From NCBI GenBank assembly GCA_002205965.3, contig NADL03000460.1, positions 62,001 through 126,000 of the forward strand: a stretch of 64,000 nt of DNA, given 5' to 3'. The stretch is from Kappaphycus alvarezii. Lineage: Eukaryota; Rhodophyta; Florideophyceae; Gigartinales; Solieriaceae. Below the pieces are notes generated by a model, which was given only the letters and a program-made list of their open reading frames with translations, was not told the origin of the DNA and did no database searches. Below are positions 18,200-28,918 of the stretch, one piece after another; positions within the stretch are counted from its first letter, which is position 1, and each line of letters opens with the position of its first letter. A program made the position numbers and the translations under genes.

Positions 18200-18470
18200 T
18201 GATAGCGGGAAATCTTCGGGAGAAGAGATACTCAGAACCATTTACCCCAAGAAGGAGGTGTTGCAAGCAACAAAAGCGCTACCGTGGTATAGTTGAGCGA
18301 ACAAAAAGGAATGGATAAGGAAGACAGTTAAGAGGGCTACGAGCATGTATAGAAAAGATAGGGTCCACAATTGATGCTCTGTGACCAGCGTAAGAAAAAT
18401 GTTCCTTTGATCGGGAGTGGACTCTCAACTTCCTACTACTCCTGACTTGACTTGGAGTTGTCTGTAAGGG
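18200..18470 (-). repeat. Truncated LTR at the inner end of the left arm
   Basis: Reverse complement of the last 270 bp of the solo LTR at 27863-28918, starting TGATAGCGGGAAATC. Homology ends near 18470 at ...GAGTTGTCTGT, which marks the inner breakpoint of the inverted duplication. Confidence 0.85.
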
Positions 18471-19200
18471 ATACCTACTACAGACACCTCAACTCACAGC
18501 CCCACCCATGGTACGGGAGTCCGAATGCTGCAAAGTTTAACACTGCTTGATTCCCTTAATCTATGAGTCGACGGTTACGACTCTGAAACAAGCAATGCTT
18601 ACTTATCCATTTATTTCAGTACGGCGTATTAAGTGCTTTGACAAGACTTTAGTAGACTTGGATTGAAATAAAGGCTGCACTAGTTCCAGGGGGAAAGGTT
18701 TGGGTGATTTAATCCTGGAAGATTGGTTCCAGGTGAATTCTCAATTGTTCACAGCGGGAGTGAATTCCGTATCTCCTAGTTTTGAGCACCTTTCGTTCTT
18801 TAATGTCTCCCAGCCACCTAAGCATGCAAACTTTTATCCTTAATCTCCTGCTCCACCTAATGTTACCGTTCATCATCTCGTCGGTGACCTTCAATCCGAG
18901 GGGATGATGTAGCAATTTACTTCGTCTTCTGATACTTGTAGCGAGGGGAATCTAAACGGCGTTTGGTAATCATAGAGCGCCTGATGTTAATATGTTATGT
19001 TAATATGTTCGGATATATCTTCCAAGAGTAAAACACCTAACCCTTTTTACCTTATCTTAACTCAGCAGAGAAGTAGTTCATTCAAAGAGGGGGGAAAAGT
19101 TGGGTGTTTTAATAATTGAAAAATAAGCTCGGCTGTTATCCCGGATAACATTGTTATGTTAAGGTTCATTCAAATGAAGTGACCTTATTTTCCGTATCCA
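18471..19200. other. Non-coding stretch with LINE tail motifs
   Basis: No gene is supported. Three copies of the LINE-terminal motif occur: 18685-18720 (minus), 19010-19050 (plus) and 19085-19160 (minus); the last includes TATCCCGGATAAC, also seen at 52800. Confidence 0.5.
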
Positions 19201-19249
19201 TTCATATCCCCACAATCAGTGCACTACCACTAGCCTTCTACAGTGGTCC

Positions 19250-19670
19250 TAACTGATAAACCTAGGAGTTGAGCTTAAGTCATTCCCGTACGCGAAATAG
19301 CCCTCGGAGCCGTCCAAAAAAGAAGCTTTTCTCATCACTGAATAAAACTTTCTTCCATTTTCCTTGATTCCACGTAATATGACCTCTTTCCTACGTCAGT
19401 AGATTTTCTACATGCCACTGGCCTTGAGTCGGGGGTCTCTGGGCATTGCTATACACTCTTCGAGGGTATGCAGCCAGAACAGCCTGAGTAAGTGACGCAA
19501 AAAAGGGAAGGGCACACTCAGGTTGCAATGGACGGACAATTTCCACTGTTTTACTGGCCTGTAGGATATAATTCCATTTGCGTGGCTCACTCATTTTGGA
19601 AGGAATGGCTGAGCGAGGCTTTTTATGATCTCCAGTGGGGTCTTTGAGGAAATTCCTGATCAAAGCGCAG
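19250..19670 (-). pseudogene. Tc1/mariner-type transposase relic
   Basis: The minus strand reads an N-terminal helix-rich part (ALIRNFLKDPTGDHKKPRS) and then, after a stop, GHITWNQGKWKKVLFSDEKS near 19300-19400. WKKVLFSDE is the hallmark of the first catalytic Asp of Tc1-family DDE transposases. The third catalytic region is absent. It could be the ancient source of TA-flanked MITEs here, but nothing ties the two beyond the target preference. Confidence 0.6.
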
Positions 19671-19699
19671 ATATGTTTAATATCTCTTGTGATTTGGGG

Positions 19700-20850
19700 A
19701 GCTTATTTTCCTTCTTTGTGTAACGCCAGGACACTTCCTCTCTAAATGGACGTGAGTAATTTTTCACGCGGAATATTTATGTATGGGAGTTGGGGCAGGT
19801 TGAGAACCGTGTATTCAAATGGAGCAAAATGTGTTGAAATCAAAGTTCGGGTCACGGCATCCCGTTTATAGAATTTCTCTATACTTAGGTTTCCCAATAT
19901 AAGTTTTTTAAAACTTTTTCACTACCGTTACCCGAAATGCGTGCAATGCCTCGTTTTCTACCCTTCCAGAGTGAGACGAATTCATCTCTGGCACTATTTT
20001 TTGAAAGTGCAGATTTACGAATGCCTAACCTGTACTTTATGAGGTGTTTTACAGGTATAGGCAGCAGTGTAAGGCCAATTTGACTCAGGTACACAAAGTA
20101 AATTTTCAAAATTTGGTGTTGAGCGACATAGCCACCCACACCAAACACAGCAAATTCTTCAATGGCGCAACAAAATTTTGGATATTAGTCGTTAAAATGC
20201 AGGGGTTTACGTTATCTACTGTGTGAACGTTGCTTTCCGAGCCAATACGACCTCGCAGTCACGAAAACAGTATATTTCACTTCGAATTTTCTACTAATAG
20301 TTACTAACAGGGCCGTCGCTACTTTTCTTTCGATTGTATTGAATTAAATGAAAAAGAACTGGGAAGAACAGCAAATTAGAAATTCATTAAACTCAGAAAA
20401 ATCATTCATCATTCATCATTCACCAAAAAATCATAAATCATCAACAACAAAGGGATTCTCGAAAACACTTTTATACTATCAATTCTCCTTTACTGTGTTA
20501 TCGTAATTGTTGCACTTGCATTGTAAAAGTCGATTTTTAGAATCATGGAGGTCAAGGGCACTTTCCATACCTGTCAACAGGACGTAGGTACTTCTGACAC
20601 TTGTTGGTTTGTTGATCTGTTGAAGTATGAGTGATTGATTGATTAGAAAGGATGGGTATTCTAGCAGAGATAATTATCTTAAATATTTTCATTACAAAAA
20701 CCTTCCTCAAAGCTTATCTAAGCTATGAGTTCGGAGTAATGATTCAGTGATTGCAGAAAAACAAGTTTAAACAGAGCTGGCCCAGTTTATAGTACTTTGA
20801 ATAGGTCCAAATTATGATTGCGCTTCAAAGCAACAGTCGGAAGCGGGTTC
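19700..20850. other. AT-rich stretch, nothing recognised
   Basis: Only short frames are present, none with recognisable motifs. A short direct repeat (CATTCATCATTCATCATTC, near 20405-20425) is seen. Confidence 0.4.
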
Positions 20851-20889
20851 CCGCTTAGAGAGTGGTTTGGAATTAAAGTCTGAGATCCC

Positions 20890-23080
20890 TGTCTAAGACC
20901 TGATGGTGGACAATGCCGCTGGTTTCTCATTTTGAAGGTGACAGAGAAGCGATTTACTATGTCCCAGTCAAAGTAGGTTAAACGGTTAATCTATCAAGAG
21001 CTTAATGATAGGTTTATTTTACTAAAACATTTTATTTGGAGCTTATAAGGAAATCTAAAGCGAGAAATGACCACTTTAACAGAATTATTAATCCAGCCAG
21101 CATAGATGAACAGGCGGAGGGAATGGCCGATTACTTGTGCTGGTGATCAACTTGCCAAAATTTAGAGCCAGTCAAATCAGTGTAGTAGCCCCTTTGGTTT
21201 TTTCAGGACTCGACAGTTGCGAGGCCAGACGGGGTTAGACAATATGGCACATATAGAGGTCTAATGGCTCTCCAGAGCTTCACCGCAAATGAGAACTGCC
21301 AATACAAATTCCGCTATGTTCTATGTCTATCAAAAAAGTGTCAATCCAGTTCAGTCCAGAGGGAAAAGCCAGAAAGATTTTTGCATGTCCGAGAGAAAAC
21401 GTCTTTTCATCCTACATTGTAATTGCTCAGGATGTGTTAAAGAAATTCAAAGACTCAGGAAAGCTGATCCTGAATGAGATACCTGAAAATTAAACTACAG
21501 AAAGATAATTGAATCAAATAATTGACATTATTGCAATAGAACACCTACAGAAAGTGAGTGGAGAGAAAAAGGTAAGCTAGTAGAGACAAATAAGTGTCAT
21601 AGGCTTCCCAAGGAGAAAGCCGTCGCGTTTCGCAATCTTTTCGGAGGTACAATTACAGGGTATGTGAATCATGCATCATCTTCCGATGATGAATCTAGGC
21701 GGCAGTTCGTAAGTATGATTAACTGGAACGTAAAAATCTCTCCCGACACTATGAATGAAAGAGTACTCCGGATCAGCTCAAATTCGAAACTAAAGACACC
21801 TGTTACCATTCTATTCATGAACCCTCAAGAAGAGAAAAATTATATCACTAAATTGATCCCATAAGATGGGTAATCGGATAAAATATGATGGATACTACGA
21901 GAATAAAAATCAACAGGAAAATAGAGACAAAAAAGGCCAGAGAACTTCTTTTTTGTTCAAATAATATAAACTTCCCCGCTCCATATCTGAAGTTTTGCCT
22001 AATACCACCAATAGTGTCAGAGTCGGAAGAGCTATGATTAGGAAGAGAGATGTGCTGGAGTTAAAGTCAAATGGAGAATCAGAAAATGAGCCTGGGAGTA
22101 AAATATTTGTTGTGCATATGGCAAATTTGCACATTGGTACAAACAAAGACTGGCGCATTGGTAAAAAGATAGACTGGAACGTTAATAGAAGATCAGGTTT
22201 AGCAAACGGAAAACGGCATCAAAGAATCCAGATAAGCATAAATACCATGTAAGCGGATGAAAATATACTCTTTGATGCACCAAAGGTCAAATCTAGGGGA
22301 AAAACTAACGGATTAGTTTGTTATCGATGAGATTGAGGGTAACTTAAGAGGCATTATTGGGCATCCTGTAGAGTATTCTGGGCCGCAACTGACCATATCT
22401 TTCAAATATTAAATTACCCCACATTTACCCCAAGTGAGATTCTAATTGAGCTTAACTTAGTACTTGGAAATGGAGCGCTGATGTACACTGGTGTGATGGA
22501 TATACCTATAAATTCGGCGAAATGTTAGGTGTTGAACTCTTACTGTATATATCAGAGAAATAAAAGGAAATAGTTGGGGTGACCACGGAGTCGAATCAAA
22601 AAAGGTTGTATGCACAAAGCGAATACATTGTAATTCGATATATATTATGGAAGATAGCCGCTTAAAAGTGTGCTTGACCATAAGAAACATTCCGGTACTT
22701 TGAAGAACTTATGAAGAGATTCACTCATGTCCACATACCTTGCTATAAATCATGCAAGAAGTTTTTATCTTATAAAAACAAGGATTAGCACGGGAAAGAT
22801 ATGCCCAAAATGCAAATCGCACTACATCAAAAGTCATTGTACAGCTCTTTTCTGAGTAGCAGTGAGCACCAGTCTGATTGGAACGCCATGAGAGAGTTTC
22901 ACAGGGTTACACAATCCGTATCAGCAGGAATGAAGCCTGTATTGAAGGATTTCAACGTTGGAATTTCGATAAATGTCAACTATGCACTAATATTAAAATT
23001 CATTTGTAGGGAACAGGTGCTTCTGCAAATTTCTGTTTCCTTTATCACAATGGCTATGTTAGATTTCTTCATTTTAAATC
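20890..23080 (+). pseudogene. Gene A (unrecognised), decayed
   Basis: A protein-coding relic is recognised only by comparison with its counterpart (55018-57260, minus). Conserved stretches include QDSTVARPDGVRQYG (about 21220), FLHVREKTSFHPTL (other frame in the paralogue), SSSDDESRRQFVSMINW (21676), RVGRAMIRKRDVLELKS (22020), VVHMANLHIGTNKD (22110), and ALHQKSLYSSFLSSSEHQSDW (about 22815). Stops and frame changes occur throughout. At about 22380-22430 both copies contain a LINE-tail-like stretch. I know no family with these motifs; the conservation of amino acids across frame breaks is the evidence for past coding. Confidence 0.5.
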
Positions 23081-23350
23081 AACCGTCCTTTACTGTCTTT
23101 CAAAAAACTTCTGAAAGTCCTCTTTCTTTATGAACTCAAATTCAGTTTCCAATTTACTTTTCTGTTTTACAATTGCATATTTTGTCTCCCTCTTTCGAAG
23201 AGAAAACTTTCGAATCAGATACTCCCTGTCGTCCAAATTTAAAAATATATTTTATCAAACATATTTTCTTTTTCGCCCCATGCAAATTCAAAGCTGTAGC
23301 GTCGTCTCGCATTTCTTAATTGACCATGGCCGTGAAAATTATCAAAGACA
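23075..23350 (-). pseudogene. Gene C (unrecognised), decayed copy
   Basis: The minus strand reads VFDNFHGHGQLRNARRRYSF near 23340, then LETEFEFIKKEDFQKFFERQ near 23100. The right-hand copy (54733-55018, plus) is open over this whole stretch, so this is one unit ending convergently with gene A. A shorter third copy begins at about 37640. Confidence 0.5.
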
Positions 23351-24400
23351 TACCCTTCTTTAAAGTAATTTATAAACATCCTTGAGTAATTGTCGCTTCC
23401 CTCAACAACTATATCTGCTCACTCACACACTCCCTTACTTTCCCATCAATATGACCCACTATTGCCTGTTTCTCTCCGCCAAGAAAACAAACAGAGACCT
23501 ATACCTGATCCAAGGTCTAACTTGGATGTCTGCAGGGCCCACAAGCTACAAAAAACATCTCAGGAGGATGAACCGGGAACGTGTTCAGGATTGATTTCGC
23601 CATAAAATTGTGGTTGAGGCAGGGGAATCTGATGTTGGTGCAAAGGTATATGAAAAGGACGAGCGCTTGGAGGAAAGCTGGGACCTATTCGTGTATAGCA
23701 GTGGGGGAGTCGCTACTGGAGATGGATAGGAGATTGAGATTTCAATCGTAATCTCGAAGCCTTCGGTTGAGGATGAAGAGGAGCTTGAGAGTCAGGAGGT
23801 AGGATAAGAAGATCGAGACATATCTGAGAGAGCCATCTACGATCGTGACCCGTTCGAAGGAATTTGTGCGAATTGTTTTGAAATAACAGGGTTTGTGCAG
23901 GCATGTTCTTGTTTTGACCTCGAAAGTGGAAATTTTGAGGAGTGAATATGGATGTTTATCTTGAGAATATCTACAGTTTTGCCTTATTCGTGCACAAGGT
24001 TCCCTTGAATGCACTTTTGGTATTTAGTACGTATGTTAGAGCCTATATATAGCCGAAAAGTCCACATAAATTGAGTAATCTGCAATCGCTTGGAGAGGCG
24101 GAGCAAGTTGGCAGACATCTTCAAGTGCAGACACAAATAGTTGCGAAGTTGAAGTCCAACTTGTGACATAATGATCCTTTCGCTTACGCTATTAACTGAT
24201 AATATGTAGCAAAACCTGCTCTTTCTAGACTCACTTGTAGCCCCTTGACCCTCCATCATTATCCTTCTCCCATTGTTCACATAACCATACTAAAGTAGCA
24301 CTTTTTTCATTGCAGCAAATCCATGATGGGATAATTTGTTCCTATAGTCTCCTCCTATCTAAGTTATTCATAACCTAATGCATTTGATGTACCTCTATCA
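23350..24400 (+). repeat. Diverged LTR with acidic ORF remnant
   Basis: The downstream half follows the family pattern: TATATATAGCCGAAAAGTCC, then GCAAGTTGGCAGACATCTTC, and the end ACCTCTATCA at 24400. The upstream half contains an acidic ORF remnant. The left edge is approximate. A matching copy lies at about 53690-54720 on the minus strand. Confidence 0.7.
23451..23945 (+). pseudogene. LTR acidic protein, diverged copy (C, left)
   Basis: Starts MTHYCLFLSAKKTNRDLYLI, 80 bp after a TATAAA (23371). SAGPTSYKKHLRRMNRERVQ aligns with FGPTDRDEYLRRQTKKKV of the copy at 41808. The middle is acidic (EDEEELESQEVG) and the end has DPFEGICANCFE, matching KPFADICGDCLG of the copy at 35048. Internal stops (TGA about 23594, TAG about 23728, TAA about 23808) break it. 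Confidence 0.65.
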
Positions 24401-24589
24401 CCCAAAAGGCCTTCCAACCGGAACAAGATATCCGTCAGCAACATTATCAAAGCATTCAATGAGTCTATAAAGGCCTATTTAGTAATTGTATAACTCATAG
24501 AGGAGATAATAAATTGTCAACATAGTTTAGGGCTGAAATAGCTTCGATGAAGGTGCAGTACTTACAAAGCGTGATGCTGACGGGATAAA

Positions 24590-25206
24590 AATCACGAGGA
24601 GTGGACTCACTATCGTGGCCTTCGAGGGCTATCAGCGGGGATTCGGATATCCATCAGTACGACAAAGCGCTGTAACTAACTTGATGTATTTCAACTTACC
24701 AACAAAAAAAACCAAAGCATCGAGGTGTACAAAAGACAAGGTAGAAAAAGCTGAACGTCAAGAAATAATTGGCGGCCTTTCGGCAACAAAATTGTCTGTG
24801 CTCGTTGCAAACGAACATCCGAGCTTGGCTCCGCGTGGAGAGCTTGAAAAAGAATAAGAATAGGCCGCACTGGAGAAGCTACTTGAAGTCGAAAATAAAG
24901 GAGGACAAATATTGATTTTAAAAGGAAACGCAGATGAATTTATCACAATCAAGAACCCTGAATAAGTTGAGAAAAGAACGCCTGGAAACTTCAAGAACGG
25001 AAGGGATGCTTCCGAATGGTATCGAGAGGTGGAAGCCCTTTTCAACAACGCAGGAGCCACCTCCTTCGCTTGGGATCCGAAACGCCTGGGGTACCATCTC
25101 TCTTCCTGGACGATTTGAGCGTCTTAACTGCAGAGGGAGACTGAATCGTGTATGTCAGCGGTGTATGGACCAGCAGAATATTTGGAGGTCGTATTGGAAA
25201 GAGTAG
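24590..25206 (+). pseudogene. Gene A2 (unrecognised), decayed
   Basis: The open stretch starting near VAFEGYQRGFGYPS (24615) leads to VEKAERQEIIGGLSATKLSV and APRGELEKE. After stops, WYREVEALFNNAG and SFAWDPKRLGYHL are conserved with the counterpart at 52240-53560 (minus). Relative to that counterpart, about 375 bp are missing after GFG, a segment that there encodes a Cys-containing stretch (RCKKHSGSGRCDRCAQK). The gene is convergent with gene B. Function unknown. Confidence 0.45.
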
Positions 25207-25933
25207 ACTACTGTCGTGGCCCCACTTTTGTTATATTTCACTGGAAAGGCATGAAAGGTGGAAGGAACAAAAGCGGTGGAACCGCCGACGTGGGGACCGG
25301 TGCGCCGAACCCTGTGTACCTTCGGTAGACTGAATGTACCGGCATGTCGCCCGGATATAAAACCGATGTCTTCTCCTTCCTCAGCGGTGAGAAGGTGACT
25401 GCTGGCCCTGGACACGGTGTGCTGCAAGAATTCCAGGTCTTCTCCGAGCTGGTTCACGAAAGAAGCGAACACCTCGTAACAATCATCAATGAAAAGGTTG
25501 GTGCCGGTATGTGCTCTGAGGGCTGTGATTTTTGTGTAGTGCAGCGAAATAACTCCGTCCCATTCCTCAGGAAGAGTCTCCTTGTCTGCTCCTACCTCCA
25601 TATGAGCTGGGGGAACGCCAGACCCAATAACGTTCTGGTCGGTTGGAACGTCACAGGTGGTAGTCTCTGAAGGTATTCTACCTTTACTTACAGCTACAGA
25701 TTCATCAACAACGATGTCGGGAAAGGGCTTTTTCTGTAAGTGATCTGGCTTGGGGCGATTGGGATACCCCCAGCCTTCCTGCTGAGTAGCTTCTCTGAAG
25801 ATGCCTGGTCAAAGCTCGCTTCTAGACTGCGGTGGTCATGTTCAGCTGAGTGAAAGGAAGGAACATCCCTCGTAGCTAGAGAAGGGGTTCGGGAGGGAAA
25901 ATTTATTTCATCGAAACAGTCAATCTGAGCCAA
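25155..25933 (-). pseudogene. Gene B (unrecognised), one frameshift
   Basis: Two frames give FHSAEHDHRSLEASFDQASS and GGIPIAPSQITYRKSPFP (25933-25694), then EVGADKETLPEEWDGVISLH to the stop at 25155, including LGEDLEFLQHTVSRASSH and STAFVPSTFHAFPV. The counterpart (51410-52198, plus) shows the same protein and its own frame change, so the break between the two parts may be an intron. No domain is recognised and no membrane segment is evident. Confidence 0.5.
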
Positions 25934-26028
25934 TTAGCGCTATTTAAGCACCTCAGGCGCCTCTTAATATTTATCTGCGTCCCTACAAAAGCAAAATCTC
26001 GACAATTCACACACTCATCTTATCATCC

Positions 26029-26563
26029 ATGATCATGCATCGACTCCCTCCTTCTCGCCTCATTGCCAAAATCCGCCACCCTCGTCCCATCACTGTCTCT
26101 CCTTTATTCCCTTCTGGCCCAAGCGACGTCGAGGACTACCTCCGTCTCCAAACAAGGAAACAATTGAAAGATCCGGCTGCTCGTCACATGGTGGAGATTG
26201 AAGTACAGTAATCTGTGGGGTGGGATTCTGGGGAGAGGGCGATAAGGAAGGGGAGTGCTTCGAGAAGTGGGTGGCTGCTGAGCTTGTGTATGAGATGGAA
26301 CAAAGAGAGGACGAGTCCTAGTCCGAAGAGGAAGCCAGGGAGGAGCTAGAGGAAGACGAGGAGTCCGCGGACGAAGAGGTGGGGCTCGAACCGTGTCATA
26401 TGGGAGGGGAAGGAACGATCTGGCTAGATCAGGTGGTCCCAGCCATGGACCCGGTTGAGAGGGATTCAGGTGAGTTGTATTCTCCTCAGAAAGTGGCGTA
26501 CAACTGTTGGCCATCCGCGGGGATATGTGGGTTTTATGTAGATAGTGAGGCGCAAAGACACTG
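26029..26563 (+). pseudogene. Acidic protein related to the LTR ORF, no LTR recognised
   Basis: It starts MIMHRLPPSRLIAKIRHPRP 88 bp after a TATTTAAG box (25941). LFPSGPSDVEDYLRLQTRKQ matches the LTR copy at 41808 (LLPFGPTDRDEYLRRQTKKK). After a stop at 26211 a second frame gives CFEKWVAAELVYEMEQRED, an acidic run, and LDQVVPAMDP. Its C-terminus, with GICGFYVDSEAQRH, differs from the LTR copies. No recognisable LTR follows, so it is either a host relative of the LTR ORF or an LTR whose downstream half was deleted. Confidence 0.55.
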
Positions 26564-27340
26564 AGCCGCTGCATTTCACACAAGTTTTCCGTCCACTCAA
26601 GTCATCATCGGCAGTCCTTGTCATCAATCCTGACCTTGACGTCCAGTGATACACCTCAAATCTGTTAAACTCGTCCCACGAAGGAATGGTGACCGCCGCA
26701 CGCAGACTTGTCGCCTTGTAGCAGTGAAGAGTTGCGCGGGAACCCCCTCTGGCGATGGTGAGGTCCCCAGCATAACCGCATACCCTACACCTGATCTTTT
26801 TGGGGGACTTTCCGATCGGATAGATCAGAGCCTAGTCCTGAAAAGTTATCCCAATATGTACAGAGATCCCCCACCAGACAGAAGATACCGTCTATTTAAA
26901 CAACTTTCAACACCCGCCAGCTTCAATCGCCAACAACCCCCTGCCCTCAAGAATGGCAATTAATTTCAGGAAGAAAAGCCCTGACATGGAATATCCTCCC
27001 AGTTTAATGCGCTAAAGCATTATCAGTTCCCTGTCCGAAGGAGGAGAGATCCAAAAACCGGAAAGGGCCTGCAAACAAAACACATTGTCAGCCGGTTTGA
27101 ATTAACGAACAATTAAGAAAGAGCGACGACATGACTTAGAAACAACAGAAAAAGACGAGAAAAGCATCAACAAAAGAGTGGGAGACGAGGCGTAGTAAAA
27201 TCTGTTGCCTTCATTTACATGACCTATCTACCCGCTGGAGCTCCGAAGAATTCGACCTAAAGCCGTCTAAACCTCCTGCGGTTGTTGAACTTCCTACCCT
27301 GACCGCCGCCTACAGGTGGCCTCTTCTCCCTTGGCGATTG
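26564..27340. other. Stretch without recognised genes
   Basis: Only short frames are present. It includes the 3' flank of the Aly/REF-like gene that ends at 27341. Confidence 0.4.
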
Positions 27341-27862
27341 TCAATGTGTATATACTGTACCGCCTTCACTACCCTCCTTCAGGTCTCTATATACCCCCCG
27401 ACCTGGACTAACCCCCTTCCTTGCAATGCCTCTACCCCAGGACCTGCCAATGCGACTATGAACCCTCTCATTCGAGGCAATCGAATCGGTAGCAAAGGTG
27501 ATGTGCAGAGGCTGGTTCTCCAGAGGCACCAAATTGTACCTCTTGATACCCTCTAAGGCATCAGACATGACCTCGAAGACAACTTTAGCATCTAAACTGT
27601 CATCAGAGGCATACGTCTTCAGAGTAACATTCCTCAACGGACCAGCTATCCCGAAGATCTCCTTGATGTACGTCTCGGTGACACCAGAATGCAAATTGGA
27701 GACAGAGACCTTGACGCCTTTTGCGGGCACTACCACTACCCTTGGAGTCTCTGGCAAGCCAATCGATCCGTAACGGAACCACCATTTCCGTTGGTCGTCA
27801 TTCGGAGAATGGTGATCCGGAGAGGGATTAGCATCTCGGTCAAAATCGTCAGATGATATGGG

Positions 27863-28918
27863 TGTTAGGCACGCGGATAGGAACGGATTTTTTTGTCGCC
27901 GTCATCAACAGATTTTTAGTTTAGTATACTACCTCCCCATATCCAAAACTGCTTTTAGTTCTGGTCCTTCCTCGCCCAACCTGACCCTTCCTTATCCTTA
28001 CCACGGTCCTCTCCAAATTCAATTCCATTTATCTAGATATTTTATACTGTATCTACCCCTCTAAATCGATCCCTAATTAAGGTCTTTTTCCCTTTTCGCT
28101 TATCTCCTTCTCCAAATTCATTTCTTTGAGGAAAAGGGTGCAAATGCACTCCTACAAATTCCCTCGAATATTTGGGGGAGCTGGGAAGACTTTCGAAGAG
28201 TGGGCAGCCCCGAAATTGGTCTACGAGAATGAGGATGAAGGCGAAGATGAGGAGCAAAACGAGGAGAATGAGGATGAGGGAGGCATAGAAAGTGTTGGAA
28301 TGGTGGGGCCGACGCTGGACAGTATCGACCAAGTGGTCGCGAAGCTGGAACTGGATGGGGGCATCTTTAGTGGTTTAGATATTTCCCAGGAGTAAATAGA
28401 GAATTATGAGCCGGTCGCAGATACTTGTGGGGACTGATTGGGCACCATGGATATTGTGAAGGAGTTGTTTGGAACTGATCTAGAATATGGGAAATAAAAT
28501 GACCAGATAGATTGTTTGTTGCTTAAGTATCTTTTTTTTAGAGTATATCGTCCACACAACGTGTTTTTATGCATTTCTCGGCTTTTTTGTAGTTTTGCTC
28601 GTAATTTAGAGGTAGCCAAACGTCTACATATGCTGGGTAAGCTGCTTCCTCTTGTAGTCAAGTCAGGAGTAGTAGGAAGTTGAGAGTCCACTTCCGATCA
28701 AAGGAACATTTTTCTTACGCTGATCACAGAGCATCAGTGGTGGACCCTATCTTTTCTATACTTGCTCGTAGCCCTCTTAACTGTCTTCCCTATCCATTCC
28801 TTTTTGTTCGCTCAACTATACCACGGTAGCGCTTTTGTTGCTTGCAACACCTCCTTCTCGGGGTAAATGGTTCTGAGTATCTCTTCTCCCGAAGATTTCC
28901 CGCTATCAATGGGATTGC
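27863..28918 (+). repeat. Solo LTR with an acidic ORF, direct repeats ATGGG
   Basis: It starts TGTTAGGCACGCGG and ends CGCTATCA, flanked by ATGGG at 27858-27862 and 28919-28923. The first kilobase parallels the 5' LTR at 41329-42769; the last 300 bp are the shared R/U5 segment, with a roughly 35-bp internal deletion near 28656. It interrupts the coding part of the Aly/REF-like gene on the opposite strand. Confidence 0.9.
28126..28395 (+). CDS. LTR acidic protein, shortened copy (B)
   Basis: The 89-codon frame has KTFEEWAAPKLVYENEDEGE, a Glu/Asp-rich run, IDQVVAKLELDGGIFSGLDI and a stop after SQE. Homology continues past the stop (ENYEPVADTCGD, then LFGTDLE) to about 28497, so a longer protein was probably truncated. 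Relative to the copy at 41808 it lacks the N-terminal part and its TATTTAA box through a deletion of about 360 bp. Function unknown. Confidence 0.55.
   Translation: MRKRVQMHSYKFPRIFGGAGKTFEEWAAPKLVYENEDEGEDEEQNEENEDEGGIESVGMVGPTLDSIDQVVAKLELDGGIFSGLDISQE

Larger units (their letters stand above)
5320..18470 (+). repeat. Left arm of the large inverted repeat
   Basis: This arm is the reverse complement of about 28656-34002 and very similar to it, except for the Ty3 element (7896-15370) present only here, a deletion with a fold-back hairpin in the right arm (30293-30349), and small indels. The outer limit coincides with the 3' end of LINE family I in both arms. The inner limit lies inside an LTR that is complete in the right arm and cut here at about 18470. 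Confidence 0.9.
20850..25950 (+). repeat. Segmental duplication, inverted relative to 51400-57260
   Basis: Homology to the reverse complement of 51400-57260 runs through genes A, C, an LTR, A2 and B in mirrored order. Divergence is much higher than between the large inverted-repeat arms, with many indels, so this duplication is older. The LTR within it is present in both copies and predates the duplication. Confidence 0.8.

Noticed and set aside
21910-22158. Minus-strand membrane-like protein (and its counterpart at 55983-56222, plus)
   Set aside because: It is the antisense of conserved gene A sequence; the hydrophobic look is a by-product of the opposite strand.
27758-27785. Start of the Aly/REF-like gene near 27757-27785
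   Set aside because: The nearest in-frame codon at 27757 is TTG, and the ATG at 27785 is in another frame. The coding frame continues upstream to and across the LTR.
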